A stretch of 7,956 nucleotides of DNA, from the NCBI GenBank assembly GCA_027348305.1, contig DAIEPS010000079.1:1-7956 (forward strand), written 5' to 3'. The position numbers and the translations under genes were made by a program. The stretch comes from Anaerolineaceae bacterium (GTDB lineage: Bacteria; Chloroflexota; Anaerolineae; Anaerolineales; Anaerolineaceae). The notes beneath the pieces are model-generated. The model was not told the DNA's origin, ran no database searches, and saw nothing but the letters and a program-made list of their open reading frames with translations. Below are positions 1 to 6,015 of the stretch, piece by piece. Position 1 is the stretch's first letter, and every line of letters starts with the position of its first letter.

Positions 1-912
1 AGATCCATCATGGCCTGTATTCATGGCCTGAAGCATATCGAGGCATTCGCCGCCTCTAACTTCACCCACCACGATGCGGTCAGGGCGCATACGCAGCGCA
101 TTGCGCACCAGGTCGCGGATGGAGACTGCATGCTTGCCTTCAATGTTGGGAGGTTTTGTTTCCATGCGCACAACATGAGGCTGCTGTAATTTGAGTTCCG
201 CAGAATCTTCGATGGTGACAATTCGGTTGCCGGCAGGGATGTATTTTGAGATGGCATTAAGTAAAGTGGTTTTACCTGAGCCAGTACCGCCGGAAACAAT
301 GATATTCAGTTTTGAAACCACACAGGCTTCAATAAATGTGGCCATGTTCTGGGTCAAAGATCCCTTTTCGATCAACTGCTGCATTTCCATGCGGCTCTTG
401 CCGAACTTACGGATGGTGAGTGACGGACCGTCAATTGCCACGGGAGGGATCACCGCATTGACACGTGAACCATCCGGCAGACGGGCGTCAACAGTGGGGG
501 AATCGCCATCCACTCTTCTGCCCAACGGAAGGATGATGCGGTCAATGATCCGCAGGATCTGTTCATCACTTTCAAAAGTGACATCAGATTTGGTGAGCAT
601 GCCGCCTTTTTCAACGAAGACGTTGTCTTTGCCATTCACCATGATCTCAGAAATATCGGGGTTATCAAGCAAGGGTTGTAGCGGGCCGTAACCCAGGATA
701 TCATCCATGATCTCTTTGAACAACTGGTCTCTGATCGGCTGGGGCAGCTTCAAATTCAAATTGTTATAATTTTGAAGCATGCAGTCCACAAAAGCCTGAC
801 GCCTGTTCTCAGGGGGAACTGAATTGTTTTCCATCTCTGAAATGATGAGGCCTTTCAGGTAGGATTTCAGTTTTACCAATTCTTTTTCATGAGAGAGGGA
901 TTTATCGCTCAT
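1..912 (-). CDS. cpaF: CpaF/TadA-type secretion ATPase, 3' end beyond the window
   Basis: This is the first 304 residues of a type II/IV secretion-family hexameric ATPase of the CpaF/TadA branch, which works at the cytoplasmic face of the membrane to power assembly of Tad/Flp pili. Visible motifs, in order, are an N-terminal helical region with the YGPLQPLL-type segment (about residues 75-82), ARLPDGSRVNAV near 149-160, Walker A GGTGSGKTT at 208-216 (Lys214), the Asp box IEDSAEL at 234-240, the Walker B region RPDRIVVGEVRGGE at 276-289, and the start of the His box TGHDGS at 299-304. Family members usually run to somewhat over 400 residues, so roughly the last quarter is missing off the left edge. 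The start ATG (912-910) overlaps the stop of the preceding 100-residue gene in an ATGA, implying coupled translation. It could be named tadA; the family is certain, the exact ortholog less so. Confidence 0.95.
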   Translation of the reverse strand, partial: MSDKSLSHEKELVKLKSYLKGLIISEMENNSVPPENRRQAFVDCMLQNYNNLNLKLPQPIRDQLFKEIMDDILGYGPLQPLLDNPDISEIMVNGKDNVFVEKGGMLTKSDVTFESDEQILRIIDRIILPLGRRVDGDSPTVDARLPDGSRVNAVIPPVAIDGPSLTIRKFGKSRMEMQQLIEKGSLTQNMATFIEACVVSKLNIIVSGGTGSGKTTLLNAISKYIPAGNRIVTIEDSAELKLQQPHVVRMETKPPNIEGKHAVSIRDLVRNALRMRPDRIVVGEVRGGECLDMLQAMNTGHDGS

Positions 913-1211
913 TTTTGAGGCTCTTCACCAATCATCTCATTTTCAGGGATGATCCATATTATTTGATTGTTGTTGACGGATAAAAATTTACACTGGGTGA
1001 CCACTTTGGTGCCATCCTGTGAATAAATAGTTGCATTCGTCACAGCGATATACTTGTTAGCGCTATCAAGCTCATCTTTCAAGCGGCCATCACGTCTGAC
1101 ATGAATTTCACCTTGAACCTGGTTTGTTGGCAGTTGAATTAATACTTTAACCGGGCTTTTGGAAACGATAGTGGTAAAGATCTTACCTTTTTCATCAAAT
1201 TGAGTGACCAT
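909..1211 (-). CDS. small conserved-looking protein of unknown function in a tad/two-component operon
   Basis: This gene encodes 100 residues that I do not recognise with confidence. It is soluble, with no signal peptide or membrane segment. The pattern suggests alternating beta strands: IFTTIVS (11-17), VKVLIQLP (21-28), VQGEIHVR (32-39), a polar turn with RLKDELDSANKY (43-54), IAVTNATIY (55-63), a DG turn, KVVTQCKFLSVN (69-80) and QIIWIIPENE (83-92), followed by an acidic tail. This would fit a small beta-barrel domain. There is one cysteine (Cys74). The ATG at 1211-1209 has an AAAGG-type ribosome site ending about 6 bases upstream, inside the end of the response-regulator gene 3 bases away. 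Its TGA stop overlaps the cpaF start (ATGA). The position between a regulator and a pilus ATPase suggests a small accessory or regulatory part of the pilus system, but that is inference only. Confidence 0.85.
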   Translation of the reverse strand: MVTQFDEKGKIFTTIVSKSPVKVLIQLPTNQVQGEIHVRRDGRLKDELDSANKYIAVTNATIYSQDGTKVVTQCKFLSVNNNQIIWIIPENEMIGEEPQK

Positions 1212-1214
1212 GTG

Positions 1215-1922
1215 CTACCTTTCGACTTGTTCTTCCCACAGCGGCATTTGATAACCGAGACCAGTTCTTGTGACGATGTGGACGGGGGTGTGCGGGTCAT
1301 CTTCCAGTTTTTGACGCAACCTGGCAATGCTGACCCATAGGATCTCTTTTTCCTTTTTATAAGAAGGCCCCCAGGTGGCGATCAACAGCTCTTCAGCAGT
1401 CAATACTTTGCCGTATTCGTGGGCAAAGTGCAGCAGCAGTTTGTATTCCGTGGCGGAAAGGTAAACCTGGTGTTCACCCCGCCAGACTTCGGCTTTGGCA
1501 ATATCAATGCGCAGGTTGCCGTGGTTGAAGATCTTGGATTCTCTCGTGTCCGTGCGGTCTTGGGTACGCCGAAGAATTGCGCGAACCCTGGCCACGAGTT
1601 CTGTGGCAGAAAAGGGCTTTGAAACGTAGTCATCGGCACCGATATTGAGGCCGTTGACGCGATCTTGTTCTTCTGTTCGTGCGGTCAGCAAAATGATCGG
1701 TACATTTGAAAATTGCCTGATCCGTTCACACGCGGCAATACCGTCCATTTTTGGCATCATGACATCCATGATGATCAGGTTGGGAGTGGCCTGGGTCAGT
1801 TGATCAAGCGCTTCTTCACCGTTTTTGGCGGTAATTATCTCGTACCCCTCAGATTCGAGGTTCACTTTAAGGAGTCGAAGGTAGAGAGGTTCATCATCGA
1901 CAACCAGAATTTTTATAGTCAT
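1215..1922 (-). CDS. OmpR/PhoB-family DNA-binding response regulator
   Basis: This is a 235-residue two-component response regulator, the normal length for the OmpR/PhoB subfamily. The receiver domain (about 3-118) has the acidic pair Asp9/Asp10, the phospho-acceptor Asp53 in LIIMDVMMPKMDG, Thr80 (LLTAR) and Lys102 (SKPF). The C-terminal winged-helix DNA-binding domain (about 133-228) has the usual LSATEYKLLLHF, VLTAEELL, WVSIARLRQKLEDDP and RTGLGYQM segments. When phosphorylated it should dimerise and bind direct repeats near promoters. The ATG (1922-1920) overlaps the kinase 2 stop in an ATGA. It also has a strong GGAGG site at 1930-1934, 7 bases upstream, so it is translated both by coupling and on its own signal. 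Two kinases precede it in the same operon and no second regulator is present. Likely targets are its own operon or the pilus genes downstream. Confidence 0.96.
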   Translation of the reverse strand: MTIKILVVDDEPLYLRLLKVNLESEGYEIITAKNGEEALDQLTQATPNLIIMDVMMPKMDGIAACERIRQFSNVPIILLTARTEEQDRVNGLNIGADDYVSKPFSATELVARVRAILRRTQDRTDTRESKIFNHGNLRIDIAKAEVWRGEHQVYLSATEYKLLLHFAHEYGKVLTAEELLIATWGPSYKKEKEILWVSIARLRQKLEDDPHTPVHIVTRTGLGYQMPLWEEQVER

Positions 1923-3151
1923 ACACTTTCCTCCGCTGTGATCTTCCTGGCCGCCAGTGTAAATGGCAGTGAGATCCTGAATATAGTTCCGGTTTGTGAG
2001 GAAGATACACTGATTGTCCCCTCATGATTCTCGACGATCTGTTTGCAAATGAACAATCCCAGACCTGTGCCATGCGCTTTCATGGATTGTTCCGGAACTC
2101 TGAAAAACCGGGTGAAAATGCGAGGTTGATATATTTTTGGAATACCCGGTCCACAATCGATGAATTCAATGATCAGATGTTTTTTCTCTTTAAACAATTT
2201 GATGATCAATAAAGCATCAGACGCGTATTTACGCGCATTTGAAAGAAGGTTGTCAAACACCTGCGCCAGCTTGCGCGGATCGCCCTCAATGGCCGGAATA
2301 TCGGATTCAAAATCAAGTTCTATTTTTTGTTCGGGGTTGGTCAGATGCACCCGGTTTACCTCATCCCTGATCAGCGAATCAATGCGCACAAGGTGAAAAT
2401 CAAATTTCATTTGTCCGCTTTGCAGGCGTGAAGAATCCAACAGGTCTTCGATCAGATCGGTGAGGTTGTTCGTTTCACGTTCAATGATCTCAAGAAAGTC
2501 TTTTTGGGTTTCGCGGTCCCAGTTGGTGTCGGTGCGCAGCAGGGTGGTGGTGTAGCCTTTGATGAACCCCAATGGACTGCGTAATTCATGTGAGATCGTA
2601 CTGATAAAATCCGCTTGAAGTTTGGTGACGGATTGGATATTTTCAATTTTGGACATGAACTCGTCAAGCAGTTTTTTTCGCACGATGGAAGTGGTCAAAT
2701 TGGCAGTCCATTGAGCGTAGCGGCAGTCTTCATCGCTAAAAGTAGGTCCGCCAAAACGGATGAATACCAGCACACCCGGCAGTTTCACTTCTGGGGTAAT
2801 AGGTATGCCAAGGATGTACGGATAAGCCAGGCGGTCCTTCAACCCTTCGCCCCCAGGCTCTTCAAAGATCATACGATTTTCGTGGATGACCTTATTGGCA
2901 AGCGATTCACCCCATGAGGCATCCGCTTCGGCAGATTTGCCTCTTCCAGTCGATTTGGCAAACAGCACATCAAGCGAACCGGTTTCAAAATCGGTCTGAT
3001 AGATGACAAGATTGTCAAAAATAAAATCTTCACGAGAAACGAGGAATAATTCTTCCAGGATCTCTTTCCACGAGGCTGTACTGGAAAGTAAGCTGAAATA
3101 TTGGTTCAGTCTTTCACCTGAAGAGGTTGCGGCTTTATTGTGAGGTGTCAT
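1919..3151 (-). CDS. soluble GAF-domain sensor histidine kinase (kinase 2)
   Basis: This is a 410-residue histidine kinase with no membrane segment, so it should sense a cytoplasmic signal. Residues about 20-160 look like a GAF domain (strands around FDNLVIYQTD, AYPYILGIPI and GVLVFIRFGG). The HisKA dimerisation domain follows, with the phospho-acceptor His188 in DFISTISHELRSP. The catalytic ATP-binding domain has the N box with Asn301 and Asn305 (NLLSNARKYA), G1 DCGPGIP (332-338), an F-box-like IFTRFFR and G2 GTGLGL (361-366). The residue four after the histidine is Ser192 instead of the Thr/Asn usual in kinases with strong phosphatase activity. The frame stays open upstream to an ATG at 3376. 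I chose the ATG at 3151-3149 because the longer form would overlap 3' kinase 1 sequence by about 200 bases, with a low-complexity, non-domain N-terminus. The gap to kinase 1 is then 19 bases. The ribosome site is weak (AGGGATAG about 13 bases upstream). Confidence 0.93.
   Translation of the reverse strand: MTPHNKAATSSGERLNQYFSLLSSTASWKEILEELFLVSREDFIFDNLVIYQTDFETGSLDVLFAKSTGRGKSAEADASWGESLANKVIHENRMIFEEPGGEGLKDRLAYPYILGIPITPEVKLPGVLVFIRFGGPTFSDEDCRYAQWTANLTTSIVRKKLLDEFMSKIENIQSVTKLQADFISTISHELRSPLGFIKGYTTTLLRTDTNWDRETQKDFLEIIERETNNLTDLIEDLLDSSRLQSGQMKFDFHLVRIDSLIRDEVNRVHLTNPEQKIELDFESDIPAIEGDPRKLAQVFDNLLSNARKYASDALLIIKLFKEKKHLIIEFIDCGPGIPKIYQPRIFTRFFRVPEQSMKAHGTGLGLFICKQIVENHEGTISVSSSQTGTIFRISLPFTLAARKITAEESV
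1930..1934 (-). promoter_or_regulatory. strong ribosome binding site of the response regulator
   Basis: Reading the minus strand, GGAGG stands 7 bases before the ATG at 1922-1920, inside the 3' end of the kinase 2 gene. It confirms the regulator start and suggests the regulator is translated efficiently relative to the kinases, which lack such a clear site. Confidence 0.8.
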
Positions 3152-3170
3152 ATGATCGGCTTTACTATCC

Positions 3171-4232
3171 CTAATTTGGCCTGGATTGGAGCATAAAATC
3201 AAATTTGCTGCCCTTACCCAAGACGGAAGAAACCGCGAGGTGCGATCCGTGCGCTTCGACAATTTTCTTTGCCAATGTGAGTCCCAAACCGGTACCCCCT
3301 TGTTTTCGTGTTGAAGATCCATCCAATTGGTGGAAGGGCTCAAACATCTCATCAAACCGTGCAGGATCGATGCCAATCCCGGTATCGATCACTGAAACGG
3401 TAATATCTCCATTAGATGGAATGACTCTCAGGAAGACCTCGCCATCTGGCTGCGTGTATTTGAGTGCATTGTCGATCAACTGGTTGATCACCCAATGCAC
3501 ACGTTCTGCATCAGCATAAGCATGCAGCGACTGCTGCGGACAATCCAGCCACAGATGTATGTTCTTCTGGCTCGCCACGGACTGGTTTCGGTCGATCACT
3601 TCTCTGGCCAATCCAAACAAGTCAATATCCTGTTTTACGATCTGGATGGTGCTGGTTTCAGCCGTGGAAAAAAGGATGAGGTCGTCGATCAGGCGGGCAA
3701 GCCGTTCAGAGGCTCGTTTCAGTACTCCAATTGCCTGATGTTGGTCGGGGTTCAAGGGGCCAAAATCATCTGCCAATAGAAGATCAATGTATCCCTTGAC
3801 ATGCGTCATGGGGGTGCGTAATTCATGTGATATGTTCGAGATAAAGTTGTTTTTTAATTTATTGAGTTCCTGAAGCTTTTGATTGGCTTTTTCAAGTTCC
3901 GCGGTGCGTTGCTGCACGCGCAGTTCAAGCGTTTGATTGGCTTGCTGCAGGGCTGTCTGTAATTTCAAGATCTGGCTGGTGACTGCCCGATCCAATGTGA
4001 TGCGGTCAATGTATCCCATTTGAACGAGGAGCTGCCCAAGAAGGGGAGACTCGCCCTTGATGCGCGCCTGCTTCTGAGCCTCAAGGGTCGATAACAATTG
4101 TTCACTGGTGAGAAGTCCTTCCTCAACCAGTGCATCTCCAAGGCGTGGAACCAGAATTTCAGGTGTCAGAATAATGTCAGGCCTCGATCGCATACAGATA
4201 TAACAATCAATATCAGCCCGATCTCGGATCAT
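3171..4232 (-). CDS. sensor histidine kinase with N-terminal GspE/MshE-N-like domain (kinase 1)
   Basis: This is a 353-residue soluble histidine kinase. Residues 30-87 form a GspE/MshE-N-type domain. Motif 1 (30-53) begins RLGDALVEEGLL and ends in Gln53, fitting the 24-residue motif of cyclic di-GMP-binding MshE-N domains. Motif 2 (64-87) has LLGQLLVQMGYI and Gln87, with Leu64 where Arg is expected and a 10-residue spacer instead of the usual short one. A coiled coil (about 88-128) leads to HisKA with His136 in NFISNISHELRTP, the N box (Asn250, Asn255), G1 DTGIGI (283-288) and G2 GGTGLGL (312-318). Thr140 completes a normal ExxT phosphatase motif. The ATG at 4232 is the first in frame after an upstream stop; Met14 (4193) is an alternative. 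Neither has a clear Shine-Dalgarno. The first 13 residues contain a CxxC (Cys10, Cys13). It is the first gene of the operon, behind a good promoter. Confidence 0.94.
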   Translation of the reverse strand: MIRDRADIDCYICMRSRPDIILTPEILVPRLGDALVEEGLLTSEQLLSTLEAQKQARIKGESPLLGQLLVQMGYIDRITLDRAVTSQILKLQTALQQANQTLELRVQQRTAELEKANQKLQELNKLKNNFISNISHELRTPMTHVKGYIDLLLADDFGPLNPDQHQAIGVLKRASERLARLIDDLILFSTAETSTIQIVKQDIDLFGLAREVIDRNQSVASQKNIHLWLDCPQQSLHAYADAERVHWVINQLIDNALKYTQPDGEVFLRVIPSNGDITVSVIDTGIGIDPARFDEMFEPFHQLDGSSTRKQGGTGLGLTLAKKIVEAHGSHLAVSSVLGKGSKFDFMLQSRPN

Positions 4233-4245
4233 CCGAAAATCGGCG

Positions 4246-4266
4246 CGATATTAAACTTACGATATT
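4246..4266 (-). repeat. short direct repeat AATATCG at the start of the kinase operon transcript
   Basis: On the minus strand, AATATCG occurs twice (4266-4260 and 4252-4246) with a 14-base period, overlapping the predicted transcription start and leader of the kinase 1 operon. OmpR-family regulators often bind short direct repeats, so it is a possible autoregulation site. At 7 bases it could also be chance in an A+T-rich leader. Confidence 0.3.
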
Positions 4267-4270
4267 GTTA

Positions 4271-4299
4271 ATTGTATGGATGTCTCCATTAAAAATCAA
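4271..4299 (-). promoter_or_regulatory. sigma70-like promoter of the kinase/regulator/cpaF operon
   Basis: On the minus strand the -35 element is TTGATT (4299-4294), followed by exactly 17 bases and a -10 element TACAAT (4276-4271). These match the consensus hexamers at 4 and 5 of 6 positions. The predicted start of transcription is near 4264, giving a leader of about 32 bases before the kinase 1 ATG. It lies in the only sizeable gap between parB and the kinase cassette, which supports the two being separate transcription units. Confidence 0.6.
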
Positions 4300-4309
4300 T
4301 AAATTGGTC

Positions 4310-4320
4310 GGGAATTTCCC
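4310..4320. promoter_or_regulatory. short perfect palindrome just upstream of the -35 box
   Basis: GGGAATTTCCC is an 11-base palindrome (one central base) ending 11 bases upstream of the predicted -35 element of the kinase operon. The position would suit an activator or repressor site. It has no T-tract and only a short stem, so it is not a terminator. Its length alone does not prove function. Confidence 0.3.
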
Positions 4321-4341
4321 ATTATTAACTTGCAATCAGCC

Positions 4342-4372
4342 AATAAAAGCCTGAATTAGCCTGGGATCAGGC
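4342..4372 (-). terminator. weak intrinsic terminator at the end of parB
   Basis: On the minus strand, GCCTGA (4372-4367) pairs perfectly with TCAGGC (4354-4349) across a 12-base loop that contains the parB stop codon, and TTTTATT follows immediately (4348-4342). The 5' arm can instead pair with CAGGC at 4363-4359 to form a tighter 5-bp stem with a 4-base loop. A 6-bp stem is weak for a terminator, so some readthrough into the kinase operon is possible. Confidence 0.45.
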
Positions 4373-5213
4373 GATTCAGCAGGCCGCTCAGCTCTTCTTC
4401 TGAATAATAATGGATGGTGACTGTTCCGCCCTTTTTGCTGTGTTTTAGTGTGACGCGTGTGCCAAGTCTTTCACACAGACGGTCTTCGATCTCTTTGACA
4501 TCGGGGTCAACCTCTTTGGCTGGAACCGCAGGCGGTTTTTGCCCGCCAAGTTTGCGGATCAACTCTTCCGTCTGGCGTACGTTGAGGTCTTGATGGAGGA
4601 TGGTTTGCAGGGCATTGAGCTGAGCCTGCGGGGTGGGGAGCCCCAGAAGTGCACGTCCGTGGCCTTCGCTTATGCGGCCTTCATTGAGGGCTTTCTTGGC
4701 CTGCTCAGGCAGTTTCAGCAGACGCATGGTATTGGTGACAGCCACACGACCCTTGCCGACCCTCTCAGAGATCTCTTCGTGCGAAAGATTAAATTCGTCT
4801 GCCAACTTGCGATAGGCTTCAGCAGTTTCAAGCGGAGAGAGGTCTGAGCGCTGCACATTTTCGATCAGTGCCAGTTCGAGCCTTTCCTGGTCCGTTGCTG
4901 TGCGGATGATCACGGGGACCTTTTCAAGCCCCACCAGTTTGGCTGCCTGCAAGCGCCGTTCACCGGCGATGAGGATGTAGGTGTCAGACATGGGTTCGTG
5001 GGTAACGATCAAAGGCTGGATGATGCCGTGTTCACGGATGGAATTGGCCAGGTCCTGAAGCTCTTCAGGGTTCATGGTATCGCGAGGCTGGCGCGGATTG
5101 GGAATGATGCTTGCGGTTAAGACAAACGAATCCGAAGATACCGGGGTGGGAGAGAAATCCCCAGGAATGAGTGCATCCAAACCTTTTCCTAAACCACCTT
5201 TGCGTGCTGCCAT
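4356..5213 (-). CDS. parB: chromosome-partitioning protein ParB (Spo0J)
   Basis: This is a 285-residue ParB, the usual chromosomal length. Such proteins bind parS, hydrolyse CTP to slide and spread as clamps, and stimulate ParA. The N-terminus has the GLGKGLDALI peptide (7-16) typical of ParA-contacting tails. The ParB/Srx domain contains NPRQPR (39-44), GERRLQAAK (84-92, the CTP-binding GERR) and ENVQRSDLSPLETA (118-131). The helix-turn-helix region is about 143-166 (LSHEEISERVGKGRVAVTN), and the C-terminal dimerisation region is about 236-285. The ATG (5213-5211) has an AGG at 5218-5220, about 5 bases upstream. It follows parA by 10 bases and is the last gene of its transcription unit. A weak terminator overlaps its stop. 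No parS site was found in the window. Confidence 0.97.
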   Translation of the reverse strand: MAARKGGLGKGLDALIPGDFSPTPVSSDSFVLTASIIPNPRQPRDTMNPEELQDLANSIREHGIIQPLIVTHEPMSDTYILIAGERRLQAAKLVGLEKVPVIIRTATDQERLELALIENVQRSDLSPLETAEAYRKLADEFNLSHEEISERVGKGRVAVTNTMRLLKLPEQAKKALNEGRISEGHGRALLGLPTPQAQLNALQTILHQDLNVRQTEELIRKLGGQKPPAVPAKEVDPDVKEIEDRLCERLGTRVTLKHSKKGGTVTIHYYSEEELSGLLNRLIPG

Positions 5214-5223
5214 AAGTACCTGC

Positions 5224-6015
5224 CTATTCTTGATCTGGAATTACTTTGACGCCATCCTGGAGAAGAATTTCTCGGGCCAGGGCGGCATACGCTTTGGCTG
5301 AAGCAGCCTCAGGGGCATAATTGGCGATCGGCAGCCCATAAGAAGGGGCTTCTGCCAACCTGATGGAACGCGGGATCACCGATGACAAGACCTGGTTGGG
5401 GAAGAATTTTTTTACTTCCTTGACCACATCTGTAGAAAGGTTCGTGCGGCTGTCATACATGGTCAATACCACGCCTCTGATCTTCATTTCGGGGTAGAGC
5501 GATGCGCGGATGCGGTTGAGCGTCTGGGTGAGCTGCCCAACGCCTTCAAGCGCCAGGTATTCACACTGCACGGGGATGATGACACCATCGCGGGCAGCCA
5601 TCAATCCGTTCACGGTGAGCACGCTCAAGGAGGGCGGGCAGTCGATCAGGATGTAATCGTAGCGTTCAACGGCAGGCAGGATGGCCTCGCGCAGCCGCAA
5701 TTCGCGCTTTGGCATTTCGATCAACTCCACTTCGGCGCCGGCAAGCGAAGGCGACGAAGGCAGCAGTGAAATTTTCAATTTTGGATTGTGGAGAATATGC
5801 GGCAGAATGGGTTCATCGCCGATCAGTACCTCGTAAGTGCCTTTTTTGACCGTATATTTATCAATACCGAGCGAGGATGTGGCGTTTGCCTGTGCATCCA
5901 GGTCGATCAGGAGCACACGCTGACCGAATTGACCGAGATAGGCTCCCAGGTTGATGGCAGTCGTGGTTTTTCCGACCCCGCCTTTTTGATTTACCAGTGT
6001 ATAAATTTTGGTCAT
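5224..6015 (-). CDS. parA: chromosome-partitioning ATPase ParA (Soj)
   Basis: This is a 263-residue ParA of the small chromosomal Soj type, with no N-terminal helix-turn-helix extension. It is a deviant Walker ATPase that dimerises on ATP, coats the nucleoid and pulls ParB-parS complexes. Visible are KGGVGKTTT (11-19) with signature Lys11 and P-loop Lys16, LLIDLDAQANAT (35-46) with catalytic Asp40, the Walker B region YILIDCPPSL (121-130), EYLALEGV (152-159) and IPRSIRLAEAPSYG (214-227), which includes the conserved arginine used for DNA binding. The ATG (6015-6013) overlaps the stop of the PfkB-family kinase gene in an ATGA, with only a weak AAAG-type ribosome site. Translation is therefore probably coupled to the kinase. 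Together with parB it forms the Par pair. Confidence 0.97.
   Translation of the reverse strand: MTKIYTLVNQKGGVGKTTTAINLGAYLGQFGQRVLLIDLDAQANATSSLGIDKYTVKKGTYEVLIGDEPILPHILHNPKLKISLLPSSPSLAGAEVELIEMPKRELRLREAILPAVERYDYILIDCPPSLSVLTVNGLMAARDGVIIPVQCEYLALEGVGQLTQTLNRIRASLYPEMKIRGVVLTMYDSRTNLSTDVVKEVKKFFPNQVLSSVIPRSIRLAEAPSYGLPIANYAPEAASAKAYAALAREILLQDGVKVIPDQE

Noticed and set aside
191..691. Plus-strand open frame of 166 codons opposite cpaF
   Set aside because: The minus strand here encodes an intact CpaF with Walker A and B; the opposite frame has no domain or ribosome site support.
909..1211. RRDGR in the small protein as a PilZ-type RxxxR cyclic di-GMP motif
   Set aside because: The second PilZ motif (D/NxSxxG) is missing, so the arginine pattern is likely coincidental despite the tempting context.
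2470..2485. Possible parS site: CGTTTCACGTTCAATG matches the consensus TGTTTCACGTGAAACA at 11 of 16 positions
   Set aside because: Only the left half is good and the right half is broken. It lies in the HisKA coding region of kinase 2, where codons explain it, so it is most likely chance.
3152..3376. N-terminal extension of kinase 2 by 75 residues
   Set aside because: It would overlap the catalytic end of kinase 1 in another frame, and its residues do not look like any domain. The ATG at 3151 gives a normal spacing.
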